From Streptomyces sp. ITFR-16 (GTDB lineage: Bacteria > Actinomycetota > Actinomycetes > Streptomycetales > Streptomycetaceae): 64,000 bases of DNA. The stretch covers positions 7,440,001 through 7,504,000 of the forward strand of contig NZ_CP134609.1 in NCBI RefSeq assembly GCF_031844705.1, written 5' to 3'. Both the position numbers and the translations under genes were made by a program. Shown here one piece after another: positions 43,461-51,555 of the stretch (positions within the stretch are counted from its first letter, which is position 1; the number at the start of each line of letters is the position of its first letter). The notes under the pieces were generated by a model that was not told the origin of the DNA, did not search any database, and saw only the letters and a list, made by a program, of their open reading frames with translations.

Positions 43461-44747
43461 ATGACGCGGGACGCGCGTACGACCGTGGTGACGGGACTGG
43501 GGCTGGTGACCCCCGTGGGCGCCGACGAGGAGAGCTTCTGGGCGGGGCTGTGCGCCGGCGAGTCCGCGGCCCGGCGCTGCGGGGAACTGGCGGGGCTGCC
43601 CGCCGACTTCGCCTGCCGGGCCGCCGGACCCGATCCCGACGAGGCGGTGGGCGGACGCGCCGGGTGGCGGATGGCGCGGTTCGTGAAGCTGGCCCTGATG
43701 GCCGCCCGGCGGGCCGTGGCCGACGCGGGGCTCGACCCGGCGCACTGGGACGGCGAACGGGTGGGTGTCGTGCTCGGTGTCGGGGTGGGCGGAGTCTCCG
43801 TCCTCGTCGACAACGTCCGCAAGCTGGACGCGAGCGGGCCGCACGCCGTCTCCCCGCTCCTCGCACCGATGATGATGCCCAACGCGGCGGCGGGCGAGGT
43901 CGCCATCGATCTGCGGGCCCACGGGCCGAGTCTGGCCCCGGCCACCGCCTGCGCGTCGGGCGCCACCGCGATCGCCCTCGCCCGCGACCTCCTGACGAGC
44001 GGCCGGTGCGACGTGGTGGTGGCGGGCGGTGCGGAGTCCGTGCTGACCCCGCTCGTGGTCACGGCGTTCGCCGGCATGGGCGCGCTGTCCACGCGCACCG
44101 GTGATCCGGCGGGCGCCTCCCGGCCCTTCGCCCCGGACCGCGACGGCTTCGTGCTGGGCGAGGGCGCCGCCGTGCTGGTGCTGGAGCGGGGAGAGGACGT
44201 CAGGGCCCGGGGCGCCCGCGCCCGCGCGGTGCTGGCGGGCGCGGGCGCCGCGACGGACGCCCACCACCCCACCGCCCCCGACCCCGGCGGCCGCGGCGCC
44301 CGCCGGGCGGTCGAGGCGGCGCTGGCCGAGGCGGGCTGGTCGGCCCACGAGGTCGACCACATCAACGCGCACGGCACCTCCACCCCGCTCAACGACGCGA
44401 TGGAGGCCGCGCTGATCGAGCGGCTCTTCCCGCACCGCCCCTCGGTCACGGCGCCGAAGGGCGTCACCGGACACACCCTCGCCGCGGGCGGGGCGATCGA
44501 GGCCGCCGCCACCGTCCTCACCCTGGAACACGGCGTCGTCCCGCCCGTCGCCAACCTGGCCGCACCGCCCACCGAGTGGGACATCGACTGCGTCACCAAG
44601 CAGCCGCGCCCGCAGCACGTCCTGCGTGCGGTCAGCCACTCCTTCGGTTTCGGCGGGCACAATGTCGCGCTCGCCTTCGGACGGGTCCGGAACGACGGCG
44701 GACGAACACCCTCGACGGCCACCGGCGTGGGATTCCGGGTGTCCTGA
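43461..44747 (+). CDS. beta-ketoacyl-ACP synthase, FabF/KAS II-like (KS1)
   Basis: 428 residues, thiolase fold. Catalytic triad intact: Cys164 in TACASG, His304 in NAHGTSTP, His338 in GHTLAAG. Other KS signatures: GLGLVTPVG near the N-terminus, GGAESVLTP, LGEGAAVLVLE, SHSFGFGGHN near the C-terminus. Decarboxylative condensation of an acyl group with malonyl-ACP is expected. GGGAGGG lies before the ATG. First gene of a five-gene unit; closely resembles KS2 at 47.2 kb, so the pair arose by duplication. Both keep the Cys, so this is not a KS/chain-length-factor pair of aromatic polyketide type. Confidence 0.92.
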   Translation: MTRDARTTVVTGLGLVTPVGADEESFWAGLCAGESAARRCGELAGLPADFACRAAGPDPDEAVGGRAGWRMARFVKLALMAARRAVADAGLDPAHWDGERVGVVLGVGVGGVSVLVDNVRKLDASGPHAVSPLLAPMMMPNAAAGEVAIDLRAHGPSLAPATACASGATAIALARDLLTSGRCDVVVAGGAESVLTPLVVTAFAGMGALSTRTGDPAGASRPFAPDRDGFVLGEGAAVLVLERGEDVRARGARARAVLAGAGAATDAHHPTAPDPGGRGARRAVEAALAEAGWSAHEVDHINAHGTSTPLNDAMEAALIERLFPHRPSVTAPKGVTGHTLAAGGAIEAAATVLTLEHGVVPPVANLAAPPTEWDIDCVTKQPRPQHVLRAVSHSFGFGGHNVALAFGRVRNDGGRTPSTATGVGFRVS

Positions 44748-44772
44748 CCGTTTCCTGATCGTTCCTGTGTAT

Positions 44773-46677
44773 ATGACCACCACCCTCGACGGTGCCGGCA
44801 CCCCTGGTGTCGGCACCGATCCGTTCATGGACCCGCTCACCTCCGTACTCCTGGGCCCGGACGCCCGCCGTGAGCACGGCTTCTGGCGGCGGCTCACCGC
44901 CACCGAACCGTTTCGCCGGCCCGTCTGCGACCCGCCCGGCCCGACCCCAGACGAACGGCTCGCCCTCGCCCACGCCCGGCTGCGCGCCCTCAACAGCGCA
45001 CTGGACAGCGCCGCCAGGCCCGCCGCCGACCCGAGGGCGCTGGCGGCCCTGCACGAATGGCTCGCCCCGGTCGACCCGGCGCTCGCCACGGTCGCCGGAA
45101 TCCACTACAACCTCTTCCTCGGCAGCCTCCTCGACCACGACGCCGACCGCCCCCGCGATCTGTCGGACTTCCTCCAGCTGCGGCGCGTCGGGACCTTCCT
45201 GTGTACGGAGGTGGCGCACGGCAACGACGCCGCCGCCGTCGAGACGACCGCCACCTACGACCGCGCACGGGACGGGTTCGTCCTGCACACCCCGCACGCC
45301 GGTGCGCAGAAGTTCATGCCCAACACCACTCCGGCCGGCGGCCCCAAGTCCGGGCTCGTCGCCGCCCGTCTGCTCGTCGACGGCGCCGACCAGGGGGTCT
45401 TCCTGCTGCTGGTGCCGCTCACCGACGCCTCCCGCGCCCTGCCCGGCATCCGGGTGCGCCGGCTCCCCGCCCGGATGGGCAGCCCCGTGGACCACGCCCT
45501 GACCTCCTTCGACCAGGTCTTCGTGGGACGCGAGGCACTGCTCGGCGGGGCGCAGGGGCGGATCGGCGAGGACCGGGAGTTCCGCAGCGCGACCGAGGGC
45601 CGCAGGCGCCGCTTCCTCGCCTCGATCGGGCGGGTCACGGCGGGCCGCGTCTGCATGAGCGCCAGCGCCGTGGGCTCCGCCCGCACCACGCTGGCCATCG
45701 CGGTCCGCTACGGAGGCCACCGGCACATCTCGGCGAGCCGCCCGTCACCGCCGGTGCCGGTGCTCGCGCACCGCAGCCATCACGGGCCGCTGGCCGAGGC
45801 GATGGCGACCGTCTTCGCGATGAGCCTGCTGCACCGGCGGGTCCTGGACCGCTGGGAAGCGGCGGCCGGGGGGCCCGCACCGGAGCGGGAGGCGGCCGAG
45901 CGGCTCGTCGATGTCGCCAAGGGGTGGATCACCTGGCAGGCCCGGGCCGTGATCGTCGAGTGCCGGGAGCGCTGCGGCGCCCAGGGGCTGCTGGAGAACA
46001 ATGGGATGACCGAACTCGTCACCGGGGTGGAGGGGGCCATCACCGCCGAGGGCGACAACCTGCCCATCCACGCCCGGGCCGCCGCCCACCTGCTCCTCGC
46101 CCCGCCGCCGGACAGCGGGGACGACCCGCCGGGCGCCGCGAGCGAGGCCGGCGACCTCACCGATCTGCGGTTCCTCGTCCGGCTCCTGGAGCGGGTGGAG
46201 CGGATCTGGTTCGCACGCGCCGGCGCCCGGGCCGAGCGGGCCGCCCAGGGCAGCCCGCTGGAGCGGTGGAACGCGGCGGCCGGGCCGGCCCTGCGCGGGG
46301 TCGAGGCCCACGCCTACCGGCTGGCGGCCGAGGCGTACGCGGACGCGGTCGGGGCACTGCCCGCCGGGGCGGCCCGCGCCCGGCTGGACGAGCTGGCCCG
46401 GCTGTTCGCCCTGCGCTGGATCGACCGCAACAGCGGTGACCTGCTCGCCGGCGGGCACCTGAGCGCCGGTCAGGTCGGGGAACTGGCCGAATCGATCGAG
46501 CACTTGGTCGCCGCGGTGGGGGGCCGCCTGCCGGAGCTGGCCGCGTCCTTCGCGCTGCCCGAGGAACTGCTCGCCGACTGGCCCATCACGGGGGCCCGGT
46601 ACACCGACGCGTACGACGACCCGGGCGCCCACTGGCACACGGACGGCTCCCGGGAACGCGCGGAGGCCGGGCGATGA
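44773..46677 (+). CDS. acyl-CoA oxidase/dehydrogenase-like flavoprotein
   Basis: 634 residues, the longer ACOX layout (two helical domains after the usual acyl-CoA dehydrogenase core). FLCTEVAHGNDAAAVETTATYDRARDGFVLHTP matches the flavin-binding strand of acyl-CoA oxidases, RRLPARMGSPVDHALTSFDQVFV the next, and ECRERCGAQGLLENNG with ITAEGDN the C-terminal active-site region. Glu426 in AEGDN sits where the oxidase catalytic base lies. It may desaturate an acyl-ACP or acyl-CoA made by the flanking ketosynthases. ATG 44773, 25 bp after KS1, lacks a visible ribosome site; a GTG at 44767 is the alternative. Confidence 0.85.
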   Translation: MTTTLDGAGTPGVGTDPFMDPLTSVLLGPDARREHGFWRRLTATEPFRRPVCDPPGPTPDERLALAHARLRALNSALDSAARPAADPRALAALHEWLAPVDPALATVAGIHYNLFLGSLLDHDADRPRDLSDFLQLRRVGTFLCTEVAHGNDAAAVETTATYDRARDGFVLHTPHAGAQKFMPNTTPAGGPKSGLVAARLLVDGADQGVFLLLVPLTDASRALPGIRVRRLPARMGSPVDHALTSFDQVFVGREALLGGAQGRIGEDREFRSATEGRRRRFLASIGRVTAGRVCMSASAVGSARTTLAIAVRYGGHRHISASRPSPPVPVLAHRSHHGPLAEAMATVFAMSLLHRRVLDRWEAAAGGPAPEREAAERLVDVAKGWITWQARAVIVECRERCGAQGLLENNGMTELVTGVEGAITAEGDNLPIHARAAAHLLLAPPPDSGDDPPGAASEAGDLTDLRFLVRLLERVERIWFARAGARAERAAQGSPLERWNAAAGPALRGVEAHAYRLAAEAYADAVGALPAGAARARLDELARLFALRWIDRNSGDLLAGGHLSAGQVGELAESIEHLVAAVGGRLPELAASFALPEELLADWPITGARYTDAYDDPGAHWHTDGSRERAEAGR

Positions 46678-46850
46678 GGGGCGTGGCGCGGCGATGGCCG
46701 GGGGCGCGGCTGAGGCGCGCGGCCGACGCGGCACAGGGCGTCGGGGCCGGGGCCGTACTCCTCGCCTTCTGGGGCACGGCGGCCGTCCTCTCACGGTGCC
46801 GCGAGGGCTCGGCGCACCGCGGTGGCGAATCGGTTCGCCGCAAGGCGTAA
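46674..46850 (+). CDS. 58-residue membrane peptide coupled to the oxidase gene
   Basis: Starts ATG within an ATGA overlap with the oxidase stop, so translation is likely coupled. Basic N-terminus MRGVARRWPGARLRRAAD, one hydrophobic segment GVGAGAVLLAFWGTAAVLS (~residues 22-40), then a short Cys/Arg-rich tail ending VRRKA. Single-pass, probably N-in. I recognise no family. It could anchor the operon's enzymes to the membrane; this is inference. Too small for most gene callers, so might be unannotated. Confidence 0.55.
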   Translation: MRGVARRWPGARLRRAADAAQGVGAGAVLLAFWGTAAVLSRCREGSAHRGGESVRRKA

Positions 46851-46940
46851 CCGGCGCGACGCTGCTCAGTTACTCCGGCGTCGGGGCGGTGTGCGCCGCC
46901 GCCCGGACGCCCACCGGACGGGCACGAGGAGAGGAAGACC

Positions 46941-47201
46941 ATGAGCGCGATTCACCCCGAGATCACCGACGTACTCAGCCGCACCTTCAAGGTGCCCGTG
47001 GCCGAGATCCTTCCGGACTCCACGATGGACAGCCTGGACATGGACTCGCTCGCCGTCGCCGAGTTCGCCGTCATCCTGAGGGAGACCACCGGGGCCGAGC
47101 TGGACCCCGGCACCCTGCACCGGCAGACCACGCTTGCCCGGCTCACCGAGCTCCTCCACGCGGCGGCGGGCGGCGGGGCATCGGTGGGCACCGCCCGATG
47201 A
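46941..47201 (+). CDS. acyl carrier protein
   Basis: 86 residues. Four-helix ACP with the attachment motif SLDMDSLAVAEFAV (Ser36 of DSL is the expected phosphopantetheine site; a preceding DSL at Ser31 is also present). Acidic helix 1 region (ITDVLSRTFKVPVAEILPDS) is typical. GAGGAGAGGAAG precedes the ATG by 3 bases. Its stop overlaps the KS2 start by ATGA, fixing stoichiometric coupling of ACP with KS2. Needs a PPTase, perhaps the one at 27.5 kb. Confidence 0.9.
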   Translation: MSAIHPEITDVLSRTFKVPVAEILPDSTMDSLDMDSLAVAEFAVILRETTGAELDPGTLHRQTTLARLTELLHAAAGGGASVGTAR

Positions 47202-48421
47202 GGGCCCCGGCCGTCGCCGTCACCGGCCTGGGCATGATCACCCCGGTCGGCAACGACACCGAGTCCACCTGGGCCGGTGTGTGCGCCGGGGTCAGCCCGG
47301 CCCGGACCGTCGCCGCCCTCGAAGGGTGCGCGATCGACTTCGCGTGCGTGGTCGACGGAATCGACCTGGACGCCGAGATCGGCCGCCGCACGGCGTTCCG
47401 GATGGGCCGGTACGTGAAGTTCGCCGTGCTCGCCGCCCGGGAGGCGGTCGCCGACGCGGGCCTCGACCCGGCCGGCTGGGACGGCAGCCGGGTCGCGGTC
47501 GTCGTCGGTACGAGCAGCGGCGGGTCGGCGGGGCTCGCCGGGCAGGCCCTGGTGCTGGAGCGGCGCGGCGCGGAGGCGACCTCGCCGTCCGGCATCCTGC
47601 TCACCATCCCGAACATGCCGGCGGCCGAGATCGCGATCGAGATGCGGGCGACCGGTCCCAGTCTGGCGCCGTGCACGGCGTGTTCGTCGGGTGTCACCGC
47701 CCTGTCCGTGGCCCGGGACCTGCTCGTCACCGGCCAGTGCGACCTGGCCATCGCGGGAGCCACCGAGTCGACCGTCTTCCCGGTCGCCATGACCGGATTC
47801 GCGCGATCCGGCGCGGCGGCCCGCGCGGACGGCGACCTTTCCCGGCTGAGCCGTCCCTTCGCCGAGGACCGGGCCGGACTCGTCATGGGCGAGGGCGCCG
47901 CCGTCATGGTGCTGGAACGCGCGGACGACGCCGAGGCGCGGGGCGCCGAGCCCCGCGCGCTGCTCGCCGGCACGGGCGCCACCACGGACGCCCATCACCC
48001 CACGAGCCCGCACCCCGACGGCCGGGTCGCCCAGGCCGCCGTCGAGGCGGCCCTGCGCGGCGCGGGCTGGCGGGCCGCCGATGTCGAGCACATCAACGCG
48101 CACGGCACCTCGACGGCCCAGAACGACGCGGCGGAGGCGGCGCTCATCGCCCGGGTGTACCCGCACCGGCCGCCCGTCACCGCCCCGAAGGGCGTTCTGG
48201 GCCACTGCATGGGTGCGGCCGGGGCGATCGAGGCCGGGCTCACGGTCCTCACGCTCCAGCGCGGGGTCATCCCGCCCGTCGCGAACCTGGACGCCCCCGC
48301 TCCCGGCTTCGACATCGACTGCGTCACCAAGCGGCCGCTGGAGCTGCCCCTCCGGCGGGCCGTGAGCCACTCCTTCGGCTTCGGCGGACACAACGCGGTG
48401 GTCGCACTCCGGCGCCCCTGA
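47198..48421 (+). CDS. beta-ketoacyl-ACP synthase, FabF-like (KS2)
   Basis: 407 residues. Triad intact: Cys162 in CTACSSG, His302 in NAHGTST, His336 in GHCMGAAG. GLGMITPVGN, GEGAAVMVLE and SHSFGFGGHNAVVAL frame the fold. Translationally coupled to the ACP. The shared phrase DIDCVTK in KS1 and KS2, and their similar lengths, point to duplication within the operon. With no ketoreductase, dehydratase or acyltransferase nearby, the locus must borrow primary-metabolism partners or make a short unreduced product. Confidence 0.92.
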   Translation: MRAPAVAVTGLGMITPVGNDTESTWAGVCAGVSPARTVAALEGCAIDFACVVDGIDLDAEIGRRTAFRMGRYVKFAVLAAREAVADAGLDPAGWDGSRVAVVVGTSSGGSAGLAGQALVLERRGAEATSPSGILLTIPNMPAAEIAIEMRATGPSLAPCTACSSGVTALSVARDLLVTGQCDLAIAGATESTVFPVAMTGFARSGAAARADGDLSRLSRPFAEDRAGLVMGEGAAVMVLERADDAEARGAEPRALLAGTGATTDAHHPTSPHPDGRVAQAAVEAALRGAGWRAADVEHINAHGTSTAQNDAAEAALIARVYPHRPPVTAPKGVLGHCMGAAGAIEAGLTVLTLQRGVIPPVANLDAPAPGFDIDCVTKRPLELPLRRAVSHSFGFGGHNAVVALRRP

Positions 48422-48474
48422 CCGGGGGGGCACGGAAGGGCTGCCGGGCGCGGGGGACACGAGGGGACACGAAA

Positions 48475-48500
48475 GGGCGGACCCGTGAGCGGGTCCGCCC
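48475..48500. terminator. terminator of the ketosynthase operon
   Basis: Perfect 11-bp stem GGGCGGACCCG (48475-48485) with 48490-48500 and a TGAG loop, between convergent genes. Confidence 0.85.
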
Positions 48501-48543
48501 CTCGCTTGTCCGGTGCGGCCGGTACGGCGCGGTCTGCGGGGGG

Positions 48544-49596
48544 TCAGCGGCGCCGTCCCTGGCCGAACTCGCCGCCCATGTCCTTTCCGCCCATGTCCTT
48601 GCCGCCCTTGGTGGTGCCGTCCGCGTAGTCGATCTGCTCCTTGCGCAGCTCCGCGGAGACCTCCTTCTGCTCGGTCACCTTCTTGGTCTCCATGCGCACG
48701 CGTTCGACCGGCACGGTCTCCTTGCGCATGGTGGCGCGTTCCGCGTGCAGGGTGACCTCCACGTCCTGCTCGGTGATGTCCGTGCGGCCGGCCGCCTTGT
48801 CGCCCGGCTGAAGCGGTTCGCGGACCACGCGTACCTCTTCGTGCGAGACGGGCACGGTCCGGGTGACGTTCTCGGTGACGACGTACTTGTGGAGGCGGGC
48901 CTTGCCGCTCTCGTACTCCTCCGTGCCGATGTGCAGCTGTTCCTCGGAACGGATCAGCTCCTCCTTGCCGCCCGGGTCAGCGGCGGACCGTTCGGCTCCA
49001 GCCCCGGCTCCGACGAGCGGACGGGACGTGCCGGAGGTCTCGGTGTCCCGGTGCCTGCCGGTCCCGGAACCCGCGCCGGCCGCGGTGCCGGTCACCTGGG
49101 TCCGGTCGGTCCCGGAGGTGCCGCCCTTGCCGGCGGCGCCCATCGCCCCGGCTCCGGCTCCGGCCCCGGCCGCCGCGCCTGCTCCGGCCGCGCCCATGGT
49201 GCCCGTGCCCGATGTCGTCGGTGCGTCGGCGCCCGTGCCGCTCCCGGCCCGGTCGCCGAGATTGGCCGTGGTGTTCTTGGTCAGCCCGTAGTGCCGGTAG
49301 AGCTCCTCCTCCTCGGAGACGGACAGATGCGCGTCCGCGTCCACCCGGGGGGCGTCCTTGACCGTGTCCTTCGGATGAGAGATGTGCAGGTCGGAGCCCA
49401 CGCGACGGGCTCCGGCGAGAGGCACGAAGCTCTCCTTCATACCGAACAGACCGGTCTTCACCGTGATCCAGTCCGGCCGGCCGGTGCTGTCGTCGACATA
49501 CACCCGCCCCACGTTGCCGATCTTCTCGCCCTCGGTGTCGTACACCGTCAGGCCGTCGAGCTCTCCGGAATCCGTGAAACCGTCAGCGGCTCCCAT
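48544..49596 (-). CDS. PRC-barrel / DUF2382 stress-response-type protein
   Basis: 350 residues. PRC barrel N-terminal (~10-85; LTVYDTEGEKIGNVGRVYVDDSTGRPDWITVKTG), a Gly/Ala/Thr low-complexity linker (~110-200), and a DUF2382 domain (~215-330; RSEEQLHIGTEEYESGKARLHKYVVTENVTRTVPV, then DVEVTLHAERATMRKETVPVERVRM). Common in actinobacteria and linked with stress or envelope maintenance; exact role unknown. Cytoplasmic. GAGGAGG ribosome site precedes the ATG at 49596. Confidence 0.9.
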   Translation of the reverse strand: MGAADGFTDSGELDGLTVYDTEGEKIGNVGRVYVDDSTGRPDWITVKTGLFGMKESFVPLAGARRVGSDLHISHPKDTVKDAPRVDADAHLSVSEEEELYRHYGLTKNTTANLGDRAGSGTGADAPTTSGTGTMGAAGAGAAAGAGAGAGAMGAAGKGGTSGTDRTQVTGTAAGAGSGTGRHRDTETSGTSRPLVGAGAGAERSAADPGGKEELIRSEEQLHIGTEEYESGKARLHKYVVTENVTRTVPVSHEEVRVVREPLQPGDKAAGRTDITEQDVEVTLHAERATMRKETVPVERVRMETKKVTEQKEVSAELRKEQIDYADGTTKGGKDMGGKDMGGEFGQGRRR

Positions 49597-49804
49597 GTCC
49601 GATTCCTCCTCGCCCGGGCGCGTCCTGTGGGTGGGTCCAGCAGGGGAGGCGCGTCCGGATTCCATCGCGCCTCACCCGGATGGACGCTGCAACCGCCCGG
49701 CCACCGCGAGCGGGGTGCCGCACCCGCGCCGGGTCGGCGCAGGCCCCGTGCGACACGGCTGTGGGCCTCCCGCCCGAATTAGGCCAATCGAGTGAACGGC
49801 GGAC

Positions 49805-49844
49805 GCTCGGCACCGGGCCCTATGGCTCGGCACCGGGCCCTATG
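49805..49844. repeat. exact 20-bp tandem duplication upstream of cbiZ
   Basis: GCTCGGCACCGGGCCCTATG occurs at 49805-49824 and again, immediately, at 49825-49844. It lies 44 bp before the cbiZ start, within the promoter or leader, inside the 292-bp gap 49597-49888 that otherwise shows no gene. Confidence 0.9.
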
Positions 49845-49888
49845 ATCGACGGGTCGCCCACCGCCGTCGTCCCGCCGCACCCCCGGGA

Positions 49889-50563
49889 GTGCCCATCCGT
49901 TCCGTCCGTGTCCGGCTGCCCCGGCAGCGCGGTGAGCTGCTGGTCCGGCATGAGGACGGCGTGCAGCTGCACCACCTCGTGTGGCGGCTCGGGGCCGGCT
50001 GGCGGGTGTGCAGCAGCGCGGTGCTCGGCGGCGGCATCGGCCCGCGCGCCTGGATCCTCAACGCCCAGGTGCCCGGCGGCTATCCGCGCATGGACCCCGA
50101 CCGCCACCTCGCCGAGATCGCCGCGGCCGCCCGCCTCACCGGACCCGGCGCCGGACTGATGACGGCCGCCGACGTCACCGCGTACACGGTCGCCGCCGAT
50201 GAGGGCGTCACCGCGACCGCCACCTGCGGCCTCGGCGTACGCGGCTGGGCGGCGGCCCCTGCCGAGGGCACCGGCGGACGGCCGGAGCCCGGCACGGTCA
50301 ACATCGTCGTCACGCTCCCCGTACCCCTGTCCGACGCCGCGCTGGTCAACGCCGTCGCCACCGCCACCGAGGCCAAGGTGCAGGCACTCCTGGACGCCGG
50401 GCTCGACTGCTCCGGCACCCCCACCGACTCCGTCTGTATCGCCGCACCCGCCCCGGACACCGGCCCGGGCGAGCCGTTCGCGGGCCCCCGCTCCGTATGG
50501 GGAGCGCGACTCGCCAGGGCCGTGCACGCTGCCGTCCTGGAGGGCGCGCTGCGGCAATCCTGA
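49889..50563 (+). CDS. cbiZ: adenosylcobinamide amidohydrolase
   Basis: 224 residues. CbiZ cleaves the aminopropanol tail of adenosylcobinamide so that salvaged corrinoid re-enters cobalamin synthesis as cobyric acid. Recognised from WILNAQVPGGYPRMDPDRHLAEIAAA, TGPGAGLMTAADVTAY, ATCGLGVRGWAA, GTVNIVVTLPVPLSDAALVNAVATATEAK and DCSGTPTDSVCIAAP. The best start is GTG 49889, but GGGAG is only one base away, so the message may be leaderless or the start mis-set. No B12 riboswitch hallmark is seen upstream. Followed 52 bp later by a dehydrogenase. Confidence 0.88.
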   Translation: MPIRSVRVRLPRQRGELLVRHEDGVQLHHLVWRLGAGWRVCSSAVLGGGIGPRAWILNAQVPGGYPRMDPDRHLAEIAAAARLTGPGAGLMTAADVTAYTVAADEGVTATATCGLGVRGWAAAPAEGTGGRPEPGTVNIVVTLPVPLSDAALVNAVATATEAKVQALLDAGLDCSGTPTDSVCIAAPAPDTGPGEPFAGPRSVWGARLARAVHAAVLEGALRQS

Positions 50564-50615
50564 GCATCCGGATCCGCCGCGCCCCACCCCGGCGCGGCCG
50601 ACGAAGGGACATCGC

Positions 50616-51521
50616 ATGACCTCAGCAGCCGACGCCGTTCCGCAGCGGCCCGTCGTCGCCGTGCTCGGCACCGGAATCATGGGCTCGGGCATGGCCCGCA
50701 GCCTGCTCAGGGCCGGGCTCGACGTCCGCGTCTGGAACCGCACCCACGAGAAGGCGGTCCCGCTCGCCGCCGACGGCGCCACGGTCGCGGACACCGCGGC
50801 CGACGCCGTACGCGGCGCCGACGTCGTCCTGACCGTGCTCAACGACCGGACCGCCGTCGCCGCCGCGCTCACCGCCGCCTCCGACGGGCTGCACCGGGGC
50901 CAGGTCCTGCTGCAGAGCTCCACCGTCGGCCCCGACGCCACCGTCGAACTGGCCCAGCGGGCGGCCGACCTCGGCCTCGTCTACCTCGACGCCCCGGTCT
51001 CCGGCACCCGGCAGCCGGCGGAACAGGGCACGCTGACCGTCTTCGTCTCCGGTCCGACCTCGGCCCGCGCGGTGACCGGGCCGGTGCTGGACGCGATCGG
51101 GCAGCGGACCGTCTGGGTCGCCGAGGAGCCGGGAGCCGCCTCCCGGCTCAAGCTCGTCGTCAACACCTGGGTGATCACCCTGGTGGGCGGGGTCGCGGAG
51201 TGCCTGAACCTCGCCGAGGGCCTGGGCGTGGACCCGCAGACGTTCCTCGACGTCATGAAGGGCGGACCGCTCGACTCCGCCTACCTCCACGGCAAGTCCG
51301 CCGCCGTGCTGACCGGCGACCTCACCCCGAGCTTCGCCCTGTCCACGGCCCTCAAGGACACCCGCCTCATCCTGGACGCCGCCGAACGCTCCGGAGTCCG
51401 CCTGGACCTGACCGCCGCGTCGGCCGCCCGCTTCGAGCGCGCCGAAGCGGCCGGCCACGGCGACGAGGACATGATCGCCACCTACTACGCGGGCCGGCCC
51501 CCGGAGAAGAACGACGACTGA
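50616..51521 (+). CDS. NAD(P)-dependent 3-hydroxyisobutyrate dehydrogenase-family oxidoreductase
   Basis: 301 residues. Rossmann GTGIMGSGMARSLL, WNRT, substrate loop VYLDAPVSGTRQPAEQGTLTVFVSG, and catalytic Lys region RLKLVVNTWVITLVGGVAECL (Lys near residue 175). Members reduce short beta-hydroxyacids or glyoxylate-type compounds; substrate unknown. GAAGGGA 7-13 bases before the ATG. Probably cotranscribed with cbiZ. Confidence 0.9.
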   Translation: MTSAADAVPQRPVVAVLGTGIMGSGMARSLLRAGLDVRVWNRTHEKAVPLAADGATVADTAADAVRGADVVLTVLNDRTAVAAALTAASDGLHRGQVLLQSSTVGPDATVELAQRAADLGLVYLDAPVSGTRQPAEQGTLTVFVSGPTSARAVTGPVLDAIGQRTVWVAEEPGAASRLKLVVNTWVITLVGGVAECLNLAEGLGVDPQTFLDVMKGGPLDSAYLHGKSAAVLTGDLTPSFALSTALKDTRLILDAAERSGVRLDLTAASAARFERAEAAGHGDEDMIATYYAGRPPEKNDD

Positions 51522-51555
51522 CCCCGGACGCGCGCCCCCGGGACCGGCCGAACCG

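Noticed and set aside
43461..48421. Classical aromatic (type II) polyketide minimal PKS
   Set aside because: The two KS genes are not adjacent, both retain the active-site Cys, and no chain-length factor, cyclase or ketoreductase is present.
49597..49888. Cobalamin riboswitch before cbiZ
   Set aside because: No B12-box-like or CCCCGCAACTG-like conserved core was visible; only the tandem 20-bp repeat.
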